Source of the DNA: Macropodus opercularis | Lineage: Eukaryota > Chordata > Actinopteri > Anabantiformes > Osphronemidae | Reading direction: 5' to 3' | Length of the DNA: 64,000 nucleotides | Assembly: GCA_030770545.1 (NCBI GenBank) | Contig: CM061098.1 | Span: 6,838,001 to 6,902,000 of the forward strand | The notes under the pieces: generated by a model | Told to the model about the DNA's origin: nothing | The model's input: only the letters and a program-made list of their open reading frames with translations | The model's database searches: none | Part shown: piece by piece, positions 43,140 through 56,640 of the stretch | How the letters are laid out: each line of letters starts with the position of its first letter | How positions within the stretch are numbered: the stretch's first letter is position 1 | Program-made: the position numbers and the translations under genes

Positions 43140-46100
43140 CGTTGGCAGTCAACTTCCTGGTTATATAACGCTGACCCACTTAAGGGAAAGAAACATTGTA
43201 GAGCCCTCTCAGATTACTTGGTAAAGATGTATTCTGGGGAGAAAAACAGTTGGTGTTTGCTATTTATAAATTTTTAAGTTTAATTCACCACCAACCAATC
43301 ACTTTATGGTAAGAGCCTCCAGTTTTGAACATTCAGATGAAGCGTTAGTTTTCCCTCTACAACAGAGATGTTTGATGTTGGCTAGCATCGATGCTAGCTG
43401 CAAATTTGTGGGGGGCTTTTTAAACACAAGTTTTGTGAAAGGTTGCTAGACCGCCTGACTTCATCAGTTGCACTTTTGCTTTCAAACTTTGGTGTCAGAG
43501 TCCTTGAAATGAGCATCATCCTCAGCAGTGCATGTCAACAGGTCACGCATCACATATGTCATGTTTGTAAATACTGAGTGACACGCAGCAGATATTCTCA
43601 CTCTAAAAGTGATGTGTGGCAGCACGAAGCTCCATCAACTGTTGTCATGGCAGGACAGGTAATGCCACAGATAACAAAATTCCATCCAAAATATACTTCA
43701 ACAGTCAAAACAGAGTGCTGACAATGAACAAACATGACTGTTTAGCCTAGATGTGACTGAATATCTTCAAATTTGAAGGAAAGTGTTATAAGGCAAGAAA
43801 AGCAGAAACCAAAAAGTGTCAATCCATCAATGCTGAACTGAATATATAGGTTAAAGTGACAAACTGTGTTCACATATCTGGTAATTAGCGCAAAAAGGTC
43901 AAATAATTTATTTACTGAACATTATATATATATATATATACAAAATCTATGATTAATTTAATTCCAAATTGTTACATATCATGCTAAATGAAACTGCGAT
44001 AAATAAAAACGCCTGAAGGAATATCAGTTGTGACCTGAAATATAAGGGTGCTTTAATTTGACAGTGTGAAATTGGAATGTCTTTGAAGAACATTTGCAAA
44101 ATCCTATTCCCTATTTATTTCTCATCAGTGGTGTGACTCTGACATCTCTCTTTCATACACTAGAATCCTAGCTGAGTTCATTTAAGGTAAACGTTTAAAA
44201 AAAATGTGACCAGAACCTTCAGGTGAGTCAATTTAACTCAACAGAATGAAACTGCGTCCTCTGTGATGTTAGCCTGAATCCTCCCACTTTTCCTTAATGC
44301 ATTACATATGCAGATACTGACACCGTGTACATCAGCATCTTCATCATTATCTTCACCTCTGTTTCCTATTTTATGTACGTTTTAATAGGTGCCACATTAA
44401 AACAAGGCACACAACTGATATTGGTAATATTTAACATACTTTATGATCAAAAATCTTTAGTCAACTATGTGTAATATGGACGATGTCAAGCACCGACTAA
44501 AAATATTTGTCCGGAAACTTAGCAAAATAAGCTTAATCGGTAATTGTCGGTAATACTGATAAATATTAAATAAGCGTACAGTGTGCTAAAATCATGACCA
44601 AATAAATTTTCAAATTAGGTGCCGATAACCGCAGATAAAAATTGAATTGGCTATTATTTTTGTAATGTAACACCGATTTTGAAGGTTTTATTTTTACTTC
44701 ATTTGTTTGCTGAACATATGTTAAACCAAATTAATTGTGTTATTTATAAGATCTTATACTCTATCGATTACAAATACTATCATTTAATGATACAGAATAC
44801 ATTTTAAAAATATTTGAATTTTTTTATTTAATTCAAGAATTGCTATATTCAATAAATTCCTAGCATAATTTTGTTTTAATTCAAAAATTCAAACTGAAAT
44901 AAAATAGTATAATGTTAAAGCTGTGTATGTTAAAAAATAAAAACTTATTTTTTTCTTATTTCCTTTACATGTCAGACGGCATTTTAAACTGTTATACGGG
45001 TCCAAATACATTTCCAATTAAATATAAATTGTTACAACGGATAGTTATAATTTTTATCCATGTTTCAGCGCTATATAAAACTTGTTTAAGAATTGGTGAA
45101 AACTTTTTCAGCTTATGTCAGACAAATGCTATCTGCAAGAACAATCACAGTAATTATGCATACTTGTGTTAGTTTAGTTGTTTGTTGAAGAAGCCATCTG
45201 TTTCTAAGTTTCTTTGTAATTCTTGCAGTTGTTTTCACATTTGTGAAACTTCATGTGCGGCTTCAAAAGACAATGAAATTCATTAGCTCTCTATTCCAAG
45301 GTGGTGTCTAATTGGCAGAAGATTCTTTTATTTCAAGTCGTTTTGTTTCTTCAAGGGACATGTCTAGAATGGGAGGCTCTCATAATTATCTAATAATATG
45401 CATTGATAAATAAGAACCAGTGTTTGTGATCAAAAGCTGTGAGTCAAATCAGAGATGTTTCTTCAAGATTGAAATACGAAACTGCTCTCAGTTTGCAGAA
45501 TGAAAGCCCACCATCTGTTTTTGTATGCTCATCTGTAGAAAGGACATTGAACTGTCAGCAGTGTCCCGCCTCCTTATCAGGACACTCACACTTCCCCAAA
45601 ACACAAATCTTCATTTCTTTACCAGTCAATTGTGTGTTGATCATTGCATGAGGAAGTCAAGTGTATTGAAAATATAAACAATAAAAACGTGCTTCGTTGA
45701 TGTAAATAAATTGCATATCCTCCACGTAGTTAATTCTGTGCGATGTTGCTGTAAAATGTTATTTTATATCAAAAGCCTAATTATAAAGTTGTAGTTTATA
45801 CACATTTTTTTTAATTTTTTTATTTTCTCTTTCTTTCGAGTTTTACTTACGTCAACCGCCAAACAAACTTTAAACATTATGGAGCATACTGTAAAACCCC
45901 TCAAAATATTTTCACATGCATCTCCACTTGAAGATCTGAGATGAGTTATATACCAATCGCATCCTTTATATCTCGATTACAAGAAGACTCCCTCTCACAC
46001 GATTTCCTAACACATAGGGAGAAAAAAAGAATAAAAAAAATCTGAAGGCTTTCCTTGTGTCATTATGTGAAGGCTTTCACTGCAAAGTCTCAAACAGACT

Positions 46101-46999
46101 TTCATATGAAGCTGTCACATTTTACTCATCTCGTAACTCACAAATCTGGCTGAAAATATTTCCCTCACTCTAATGCTGAAGTCTGTTGAAGTGTGCGCTG
46201 TTGTTTTATTTACACCATTTGTCTCTACGTTGTGCAAATTGTAAACAACCTCATGCTAAGAAAACAGAATTACACGTTTTAAAAGTCAATCTGAAGCTGT
46301 AATGTCAGGAAACCTTTGAGACAATGAATCGCTTGTATAATACTGCGCACACTGTTTATCTAAATCGAAAAGTGCTAAAAGACGGGAAGGTATTTAGTTG
46401 CTCAAAGGAATCAGACAAAAAGACGAATTGTAAGATTCAGAGCGTAGAAAGTCACGTATGTGCCGCTTTCATGCAGCATTCAAAGACTACCAGCACCATC
46501 TTCTTCCTGCCCTGTTAGCTTAGCAACAGCGGCCATTTTGTCTGCATTTGCATTGCTGTAAATGTCTTCTTCAGGTCACGCCACATTTGTTTGAAATTCT
46601 GGTGAGGAGATGGTAAACCCAATTTCATTTGAAATTTCTGCAGGACCGAGATCTCTTCATTTGCGCCTTTAACCAAGACGTAGAGTGAAAAATGTAATTT
46701 ATAGCGGCCATGTGCTGTGCATGTTCTGGGCAGTAATGCTTTCATTTCCTGCTCAGAATGCACAAGACGGTATTTAGTGTTCAACCACATGGCTGTCACA
46801 CATATGCACATGCAAGACACACTCATGGGTGACTAGTATGTGTGCGCACGAATCTACACTCACGCACAGAAAATAAGATGAGCTGATCCCTTCCTTAGAT
46901 TCTGCGTCAACCTCCCGCTGCTCCCACTGCCACACTACGTAGACAACCAACCACAGGATGTATACACCCAGCCGTCCAGAGGTCACCTTGGTTTACTTG
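43140..46999. other. Very AT-rich gene-free stretch
   Basis: From about 43880 to 45240 the sequence is extremely AT-rich with an (AT)n run at 43922-43940 and many A/T tracts, suggesting a matrix-attachment-like or neutrally drifting region. No coding signal. Confidence 0.6.
43922..43940. repeat. (AT)n microsatellite
   Basis: TATATA run of 19 bp; palindromic and cruciform-prone. Confidence 0.9.
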
Positions 47000-49900
47000 A
47001 CTGGAGTGGATGCACAGAGGCAGAGTAGACCACCACCATCCACCAACATGTGTCCAGCTCACTATTACCGGATCCTTAGTCACGCTGTATGGGTAAGTGG
47101 CACAATCTCTACTTTTTTACTCAAGTCAGCTGCGCCAAAGAGCAAAAACTGTGATGGACAGAACTGCTGAAGACGTCTCTCTCTCTCTTATGTCTTTCCA
47201 CTCTTTGAAAATCTGTAATTTACACTCACACATTATCAATTAGTTATAGTTCTACCAATTAGCGTCTTCCTTTTCAACTTTGCCAGAATTATTCACTTGA
47301 AATCAATAAATTTTTTATCTTGCCTTTCACAGTACCACTTGACTTGGGCTGCCAGGAGAGTAGAGTTAAACACTTTATTCCAGCTTCAAATAGAAAGAAT
47401 GACCCTACAGTAGATTACGGAGATGGACACTTACATGCACAAGATGTTTGTCAACCAACAGCGTCTGTTTGATAGACGACGATGCAAATGCACAGAGGTC
47501 AATGAAATAAACGCAGCTTTACCCACTTAAACCTGCTCACGCGTTTTCTGTCAACATTGCAGAAGTTTATAGGATCATTGTCACACTGTGAATTGCTTAC
47601 ATGTACCAGGTACTAACTTGTCTATTGTATGTTACCACAGAAAGCTCTGCAAACATACACACACGAACACTCACCTCTGCACTGCTGAAACACACCACTA
47701 TGTAAACACTGGAGCCCGTCTGAGTCTGGTAAGGTCCAAAATGTCCATGTTATTGGCACAGAAGGGTGAAAAGACTGGGAGTGAGGCCCGCTGACTGGCT
47801 CTCTGTGTATCCAGAGAGCTGCCCTGACCACCCTGGTAAATATAGGGGAGCAAATCCTTTTCAGGTTGAGAGTATGACACGGGACTGCCACATAAATCAG
47901 TGCAGGCCCTGCCCGGCACAGGCTGGGAACGCCATGGGAGCAGTAGGCGGCTCTACGGTGAGGTTTTTGGGGAAGGATTATGGATTGAGACGTACAGCTG
48001 GGAGGCTAAAGTTACACTTTTCATTACCACTTCGAGGGGGTCTTGGCTGCCTGGAAGCCAGTCAGATTTGTGAGGACCTCGTTCTCCCACTGGAATGGTT
48101 GTAATTCTGCACCTGAGGATAATTGTTTTTGATATGGCAAAAACAATTTGGCGAAATGTGATGGGAAATGCTGTTTTTTTCCCCTCAGTTTTTTTCTTTT
48201 TTTTGCCAATGGAAGAATGGAAAAATAAAGGAAAGCGAGAGGGCATTGTGAAAAGTCCTCATTCACCAAAAGACTAGAGTAAAGAGAGAGCAGTATGCCC
48301 CCTTCTGGCTCTTTTCTTCTCTCCCTCTTTTCTTCTCCTTTTTTCCCTGGCGTCTGGAGATGTGAAGAAATGTCTTTTGATCAACTCTGACAGAGACTGG
48401 GCCATGTGAAGAGGGTGGCTAGCGGGACTCTGCCAATCCATGCAAGGCAAAAATGTTCCTAATAAGAGAGTAATAAGCTAACGAGTGCTGGGTGTCTGTC
48501 TGATCCACATTCTGGGTACAGTTTGTGCCAGCACACCCAGTGCCTTCTGACGTGTACCCGACTCGCACCAGCCTTTGGACTGTTTGCCAGGTCACTGCAT
48601 TTCACCTGGCCCGTCCCATATGCTCTCATCAATGGTGCAATAGTCTGAAAGTGAAGTACCTTGTGGCACAACAAAATTGGAAGTGGGACTATTTCTATTT
48701 CTGATTTTACACACATTGCGGGATTGTCAGCGTCCAGAATGTACAATATGTTTTGTATTTGCTTTGCTGGAAATATATAGGCTTGGAAAAATAAAGTGCA
48801 GGGTTGGTTTTGAGCAAAGCAAATTTGTCTCACCTTGCCCACACAACATCAGCCTGGGCTATTTCCACAAGTGACTGCTTCCATTGTATGTGTAGGTTTG
48901 AAGTGGTCACATATCAAAGGGCTTTGACTCTGCAGGGTGGATTCTCTGGTACTCTGTACAGCACAACAAGGAGATAGTTACTGCTCACAGCTTCTCTCTG
49001 CAGCTCCCTACCCCAAATAAACACATCACCTCCACTGCAGGGGGAGGAGGACAACAGCACAGCTGCCAACCCCCTCTGTTTTTCCTACCCAGTAGCAGCA
49101 TCAGCCAAGTCCACAGTGCTGCGGGGCATCCCAGGCATGAACAGGTGCTCTGTTGGTGGAGTTGTGCCGGGTCTGAGGCATCTCTCTGGGCCTGTGCTGC
49201 ATGTGTGAGGGCTGGTGAGCACGGGCTGGCCAGACTTTAATGGTGTGTTGGTGAGTCTTGGGCCCAGCTCTGGTAATTATGGTGGGGAGAAGGCGATTAA
49301 GCAGCGCTGAGCAGCCCAGCGAGGGGGACGGGCCTACGCCCAGCAGGGAGGGGAGTCCTGCTACGGGAGGGACCAATCAAGTGTAAAGCAGAGTGCAGAC
49401 CTTGGGCCTTGGTTCAGTGGGAAAGGGTTTGGCCACTGGTTCAGAGCACCGCAACTTTCACGGATTAGTAGAGACACTATTCTGAAGACTGAAAGGGGGA
49501 ACACAGCACGGAGCAGCATCAATGCATGCGTGCACGCACACAAACACACAGTCACATGGGCTCTCTCTTTCTTTTTCGCTCTCTCTCTCTCTCATACAAA
49601 ACCCACCAACAGCTGGGAGGAGGGCTACAGCCGTTGCCATATTGCCATAGCAACGGCATATCTCACATTTAAGCCCAAATGAAGACACTTTGGGCTGCAA
49701 CCGGGATATTTATTCTTCCAGTTAATGGAAGTATTTTAATAGTTGCTCTCCGTGCTTGCAGAACGCTTCCCCCTGACTGAGTTAATGAGCTGCAATTGGA
49801 GGTGCTCGGTGCATCAGACAAGCATCTTGTCATTTTGTGAATTACTGGATAGCTACACTGTGAATTTAACTTGTGTATTTATATGGCAAAGGGGCTTCCA

Positions 49901-52900
49901 TATCAGATGCAGAACCAAATTTTGGCTAATCTTCACTGCCTTCTTTGGTCCACTGTAGAGCTGATTGCAAACAAATGGATCACATTTGGGGGAAGCGGCA
50001 CTTTCAAGTAAAATGATTGTGGTTTGTTCAAATTAAAAATGTTTCACCGTTCAGTGCTTTTGGCAGGTTCACCTGAATAAGCACGTGTGTGAAAATGCAG
50101 TGTTTACCCTCCATGCATTAGACCCTTTGATCCATTTGGTTTTAAATGTGATCCTTGTGAAGTAGTGTAGCAGGTTTGGAAGCTCTGGAAGAAAAGGTCT
50201 TAAATGACAAAACAATTACTTAAAGGTGAGTTGTAAGAAAACTTCCTGAAAACTTCTTCCGTGCTCTTTTGTGCATCAAACTAATTAAACATCACCAACA
50301 GGGATCTGGTTTCAGCGGTTTTTGCTAAAGGAGGTATTGGAAGCACTACAACAGCTTCAGTTTTCCTCGCATGCTTATATTTGTTGACTGTTTTGGTTGC
50401 TTTTTGTCCTCATTTTGGAAATAGAGTAAACACGTAAACAGTGACGCTGATTTGTTTCTAGATGGGGTTGGGGGTACGGGAACACCACTGCCGTTCTGTT
50501 TAATGGCGTCGCGTCCCCAGTGTGCGCGAGAGAGAGGGAGTGTATGTGATTTAGCGTTCTTTGAGATGAGGAGAGTACGCCTGTATCCAGGGGCCTCCCC
50601 CCACCCCATCTCACGCTTGCCTTCGGTACTATCACTCTGCAAAGCTTTCTCTCTCCCTCTCTCTGACAAACACTTCCTGTCACTCTCTTGGTTTCTCTCT
50701 TTCTCTCTCACTGTGCATTGCTCATCATGCTTCATCTTTGAAGTCACAGCTTTCTCTTTCCCCTTTTTTTTGTCTCTGTGTGGCTTTGATGCACTAACAT
50801 TCTGTGAATAGTTCTTCTAAAGCCCAGATCCTTGTGCCTTCTTCTTCTTCCTATGCCAGTGTTGGAATGGTGAGTCTCTCGCCTTTGAAACGACGTCCAT
50901 AAATTACAACTTGTCAAGTGTCATTTTTCTTGTTTACAGCCATTTTGGGCTCCCACTCCCCCTTGTTCCTCTCTTGTGTTTCACATTTAATTGCACCAAT
51001 AACGTTGGTGGCGCTCACCAGCTCTGCACATGCAGCTTGTTGCCACTAAGGGGGTGCGGAAACTATTAAAATATTTTCCAGGCTTTATGAGTTTTATGTG
51101 TGTAATTTGTGTGGCTATGTCCCACTGTGTTACCACCAACCAGGAGAACAGAACGAGATTGTGCTGTGGCCTGTGTTACAGTAGTGAGAGGGAGTCCGGA
51201 AGAAACACGGGGAATGGGCTGAAGGCTAAGAGGAAGAGGTACAAAGCGCTACGAAGAGAGGGAGGGAGAGGGAATGAGAGGGAGAGTTAAGTCTGTACAG
51301 GAAATCTGCACTAAGTGTTCCTAAAGAGCTCGTGTTTTTTACTCCCCTACACAAACAGCGTAATTTATTGCATGTCTGCTGAAGTCAACAGCCCTTTATA
51401 ACCCCACAATAATTTCCCATATGTTCTATATATCACCACAGAGGGAGGGTGGAGGAGAGAGAGCGAAAAGAAACAGAGAGAGAAAAAACGACTGAGGCAG
51501 CAAATGTTAGCGCTTACACACAGCGATGGGCGCACACAGGAGATGCGGTCAGTTGCAGCAGGGACAGGGCTGTTGTCTTATTTAGACCCGTCCTGGTAAG
51601 CGTGGATGTATGTGTTATTCCCCGCACATCGCTACACCTGTGGGTGGGCTGTGAAATATTAAACACTCTTGTTCGTGCTGTTTACTCTCATCATTAAGTT
51701 AGAGCCCCTGGTAATAGAAAACTTCTCCCCTCTGGATCTGCAGCGGGGAGCATCTTGTAAGGGTCTGGCACAACCTCCACTTCTCCGTTAGGACCGGTTT
51801 GTTCTTGTCAAGACCCATGTGCCATGATGCGGCTGACGAGGTGTAGGCGTTCTAAAATAGGAGGGATTTGAGTCAGCAGCTTCCCAAAGCTCCTTCTTAG
51901 TTACAGTGTTTGGAATGAGTGACGATAGGCACTTTTACCTGCGCTCGGTTGATAGGCTGCGATGAATGCATGCCTTTGTTTACTGTATGTGTGACTGCAT
52001 GAGCAAATGCATGTATTAATCTGGTGGATAACACACTATCACCCTGTATTTAGCAATTTATGAGCAACATAAAAATAATAAATGATAACGCGCTTTAGTG
52101 TCGCTGCTGTTTTTGTTGGTCTTTTACCAACAGTTGCAACTTTTCTGTGACTTTATTTACAGTATGATTTATTATTATTTTTGGTAATTACATGTTAATA
52201 TCATCCTCCTGTTGACAAGAGAAGTTTAACTGCTGAAAACGACACGCAATGATGATAATGATGCTCAAAAGAATAAATACGAAAACATTACTTCAGGATG
52301 GTTCAATAATTATTATATAAACTAATCCACTGTATCCACCTCTTGGCTAGTCTGTATATTTCCATACATTTGTTCATAAGCATTTTGGTTTTATGTTAAA
52401 TCATGTTGGTATTAGTGTCCTTAGAGCACAGATGACGTGACTCTGCCAAAGAAATGAAGAAACAAGCAGTTCGTTGTTGGTCTGGTTGATTCATCCAGGG
52501 AACGGATGGGATTGTGGAGGTGGGGGCCGGTTGGTAGGGGGTCAGGTTCGGGTGCCACAGAGCTGATCGATCCCCAGCTGCAGGTGGCCGAGCTGGAGAA
52601 CAACACCAGGCAATCCAAAACCTGTCCAGACTGCTAAGCAAACATACACGGGCAGCTACACACAGGCAAAACAGCACATATGTAGCGAGTACGCGCTCAG
52701 CAATCATTGGATCAGACAGATGTACTCACTTGAGAAAAATAGTTAGACAGTTGTTTGATATTGAATTCAATAGTTTAGTCTCAAGCTGATACCAGTGAGT
52801 GCTTCATATAGTACGTGACAACAGAGCAGCGGCTGCGGGAACCCTTCAGAAAATAGTCACGTACAAAATAAAACAAATAAATTATATAGCTTATTATTAC

Positions 52901-53990
52901 TATTAATCTTCATTTTGCTTCAAAGATTTCAACATAATCACAAAAAAATGGAATGAAAGAGGATTTGCTTCTATTTGTCCTTGCATAATCAGAGAACGCG
53001 TCTCTTTACAGGAAGGATAAACATTGTGTTGTGTGGAGGCTGAACTTCCCTTTTTACAGCACGAGTCTCTATACAATGACAAACAATGTGATTACTCATA
53101 GGAAACACATTCAAGTAACACAATGGTTAAACCTATTTTTCCACTCATCCACAAATACGTGAATCGTTTTTGCAAGAGCAGCCCCATCGTCATTCATACA
53201 GAAATAGGTTACGCATTGACGCTTAAGTCACAGGCGGAGTGTGAAACCCCCAAAATCCTTTCATGTCTGTTAAAAAAAGGCCTCTTGTTTAGGAACGCAT
53301 CTTTAAGATCGCCTTTTGTAGTGGCAGTCACTACATTGGAATGAATTTAAAGTGTAATAGTTTAAGAAACGGATGAAAAGCAGAAGACAGAACACTAGAG
53401 AAAAGGAGTCAGTCAGGAAGAACGAGTATTTTACTTTAAAGTTTGCCTGAGCTGGAGAGCTCTGTCAGTTCAGCAGACACACAAGTTAGCTTAAAATGAG
53501 AGGAATGGTTTCGTGTTTGGGTCCCTGGGGATGGAAATCTGTCTGGACACAGTGTGCAGTCAATAGCAGATCGATATCTCTACAATATCAACCAGACCCG
53601 ACCTGACTCCCTCCTCCCACTATCCGAAGCACAAACAACATGAAATGAAATTTTATTTGATGTTGCTCTGTTGGCAAATGATTGAAGGTTGCCTTGGGCT
53701 AAAGAAGATTTGGTAGGAAAAGAAAACTTTAATATGTCGCCAGTGCTAATGATTTACAGGCACTGCAGTAAAGATCACAGGTGATCACAAGTATCTGAAT
53801 TCAGATGTATTTATTGATGTAATATATTACTTTTATATTCCCTTTTTATTACAGGCCTGTGCATTTAGGAAGGCAGTTTTACTGTGTCTCCAGGATTGAA
53901 TAAACCAGCTTTATTAGGCCTTTCCTACCAACATGGGGAAATTATTATAGCATCAACTGACAGTTTAGCTCTGATGGGTCCAGCGTGTTA
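47000..53990. other. Gene-free stretch with purine/pyrimidine-rich tracts
   Basis: No recognised gene. CT-rich at 49561-49593 and 50644-50710, GA-rich at about 51225-51290 and 51442-51486. A donor-like ATGG/GTAAGT at 47091/47092 and AAAG/GTGAGT at 50226/50227 occur without strong acceptors. Confidence 0.55.
49561..49593. repeat. (CT)n-rich tract
   Basis: Imperfect CT dinucleotide run with a CTTTTTCG interruption; non-coding. Confidence 0.9.
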
Positions 53991-54560
53991 CAGCTGAGGC
54001 TACCAGTCTGGCTCGTGTCTGCTTATAGGAGCTGGTAGGATAGAAGGAAGAGAAAATTGGTTCGTGCGTGAAACACTCAGTGCTCAGTGGAAACTTGATG
54101 AAAGACATATCCTCAGAAATTTATATTAATGCTCCCCAAAGACTTTATGGAGATTAGGGGAAGATATATTGCAATGGCTTGAAATGATTCAGAAGCTGCA
54201 ACTGCCACTTGCCAGATAAGGGGTTCTCCTATTTTGCTTCTCAGTAGGATAGATTCCTGTAACATATAGCAAATAAAGACACAGAAAAAGAGGAAAATCA
54301 TGTAGTTGACTGGAGGAAATGAGAGAAATGTCAAGGACTTCTCTTCATTACCAAAATGGCCTTCTCAAAACTCTCCCTGCTGAATTGCCTCTTGTGAATA
54401 GGCTGCAGCATTCATCCACTATCCTATGCAAACAAGTTGTCCAAGTACCACATTGTTTCAAAAGACCTTGTGACACACCAAAAAAAGCAGGCAATGTCTT
54501 GGACACACATGCTATCCCAGACTCTTTCACACCCAGGCTAAGCGTTTAGCCACCCTGGCT
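53991..54560. other. Gene-free stretch, moderately complex
   Basis: Balanced, repeat-free sequence without coding motifs; may belong to the regulatory block that follows. Confidence 0.5.
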
Positions 54561-54582
54561 AATTAACTGCTGTGAAAGAGTG

Positions 54583-54790
54583 TGCATCAAAGGGAGGCGG
54601 AATTCGAAGTCTCTCCGACCAACCCTCGGGTCCAGAGGTCAGTCCTCTCCAAGACAGAAGTTAGGACATCCTGGCCCCGGACCTCTGGACGCTAACCCTT
54701 AACCCCTGCTGAAGCATATCAAAGCTCCAGCAGCAGAGGGTTGCACAGACGTCCCCCAACAATAACAGGAGGACATCAAAGAGCTGGTTG
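54583..54790. promoter_or_regulatory. Candidate Wnt-responsive element with nested inverted repeat
   Basis: Three TCF/LEF cores ATCAAAG (54586-54592, 54718-54724, 54775-54781), all on the same strand, lie within 200 bp. Between the first two is an 11-bp inverted repeat (GTCCAGAGGTC at 54630-54640, GACCTCTGGAC at 54680-54690) with an inner 5-bp stem GTCCT/AGGAC (54642-54646 / 54663-54667). Motifs are exact; enhancer or RNA-hairpin function is inferred. Confidence 0.35.
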
Positions 54791-56029
54791 GAAAAAGACA
54801 AGAGGAAAGAAAAAAAAATAAAAGTGAGCCAATATCAAATTCCCTCTTATTCTACAGATATTCCAAAAGATGAATATAATTAATCTCTCCAAGTTGTCAT
54901 GGGTCTAAAGGGCCCTTGCTGTGCTGCAGCCTCCTTGGGGCACTTGAGGAGAATTATGTGATTAAACAGACCTGTGAATTCTGGACACAGGCGGAGAGAA
55001 GAAAGCTTCAGTCCTCTTCATAATGCCCCTAATGAAGTGGCTGGTGGCTCCGTCATCCCTGGCTGGGCCTTGTGCAGCCTGTTCACAATCTGTCTAATGA
55101 CAGAGTGGGGGCTGCCGAGCGCACCAGCGCTTCCCAGTAAGCCACAAAGGGAGATCACAGGCTCCATTGTGGCTAGGCACAGGAGCTTAGCACTCATCAG
55201 GCCCAATAAACCTGTCTCTAGTCAGAGCAGGACACACCCCTCCGCCCGTCCAGAACACGCCTTCAGTCATTATGACATCACGGTGACATGGCCTCATCAC
55301 CTGCTGAAATCAACTAACACACACACTTTCTACTGTTTTTATTTACGTGTTGACACTGGGATAACAAGCCTTTTCTCTCTCTTGGCCACTGCTGATGTGT
55401 GCACTGCAGAGCAATAATGTATGGGTATGTATCTGCATACACTGGGTGTTTACTTGCCCGCCCTTTTGCCTCCATTTTAAACAGGGCCGCTCCTCTTGGC
55501 CTGTGCCGCCTCCCGGAGCTCCTGCCAAACGTATGCAAATTAGCATGTCCACAATGGTGCCCACAGCTGCACACAGTCGGCCAAAGACAGAGGACAAGGC
55601 GGCCGTCCCTTTCATCCGTAACCCCTGATCCCCTCTCAGTAACACGTCATGTTCACCCCAACACTGGTCCCCGCCAAACAACCATGTCGCCTCCCAGCCT
55701 AGATACCCACTCCATACAGCTTTTCTCTATACAAACAGATGAGCCCTTGGCCTGGCTCTTCAGAGCGTTGGACGCAGTGTCCAGAATGTGCGCAGACGCT
55801 CTGCATCGTGATTCACATACCTCCACCCTGTCCGTGGCTCTTGAACCTTTGTCAGACCAAAGTGAAAAAGGAAATGTGGGGGAAAGTAAACAACTTGTGT
55901 CTTTTTTCCCCTGTACCTTTTAAACAGGCTTTCCTCTGAGGTCATTATTTGGGCAAAATTACTGCGGCGAGCGGACAAGGACAGAGGGTGGGAGGAGGAG
56001 GGTTGTCCAAAAAGAGTGGGGGTAAAGAA
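54791..56029. other. Gene-free stretch
   Basis: A 174-codon plus-strand frame (55399-55923) and overlapping frames on both strands reflect a GC-richer composition; none has a recognisable domain or codon pattern. CATGTGTGCACTGCAGAG-type sequence near 55396 is unremarkable. Confidence 0.5.
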
Positions 56030-56640
56030 CCTGATTGCTTTAATCTCAGTGCTTGCGGCGCACCCCTTTCATAAAGCTCTTTGGCCGTGTGATTCAGACC
56101 CAGGCCCCAGTGTTCTGCTCCCCGCTATTGTTCTCACATGAAAATCAATTCCCTTGAAGACCCTCCTTAATCCCGTTTTTGGCGTCAACAATGGCCACTT
56201 GTGCACGGCCCTGATAGACTAAGAGCTGGGATGATGCGGCTGTCTGCTCTGATTCCAGCCCATTCAGGTAATGGCGGCCTGCGTCACTTTGTAGTGCCAA
56301 GTGCAGGACTCGACAGGAAGACGTTTGCGATCATAATTTCCTGCAGAGCAGAGGCCCAGGCACCCTACACACCCACAAGACTTTTAATTAGGGCAGACAA
56401 CCACAGAGATTAGAGATCAGCCTGTAACAATGACTGTCCCTTTGAACGGGCCTCAGCCTCTGTCCCCACTGAGCCCATATGGAGCACAGAGCGCTATGAT
56501 CACGCTAATAACGATCACCTCAGCAATAGCACACAGCAGTGGTCTCCACACTGGACCGCATGTTCTGCAGATCATGCTGTCCAGAACCTTGCAAAAATCC
56601 ACGGGATTCTTGGTATGTAAACGTGAAATATCAAACTAAT
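56030..56640. promoter_or_regulatory. Candidate conserved non-coding element
   Basis: About 600 bp of high-complexity repeat-free sequence with AACAATGGCC (SOX-like, near 56188), CAGGTAATGGCGG near 56265, CTTTTAATTAGGGC near 56379 and GCTAATAACGATCACC near 56504. One of the longest enhancer-like blocks in the window. Judged by eye. Confidence 0.33.

Noticed and set aside
46515..46826. 103-codon minus-strand frame ending in a Lys-rich, coiled-looking peptide
   Set aside because: No family recognised and no splice sites; flanking sequence looks like ordinary non-coding DNA.
55399..55923. 174-codon plus-strand frame
   Set aside because: Three frames on both strands are open in this GC-richer patch, so length alone is not evidence; no motif found.
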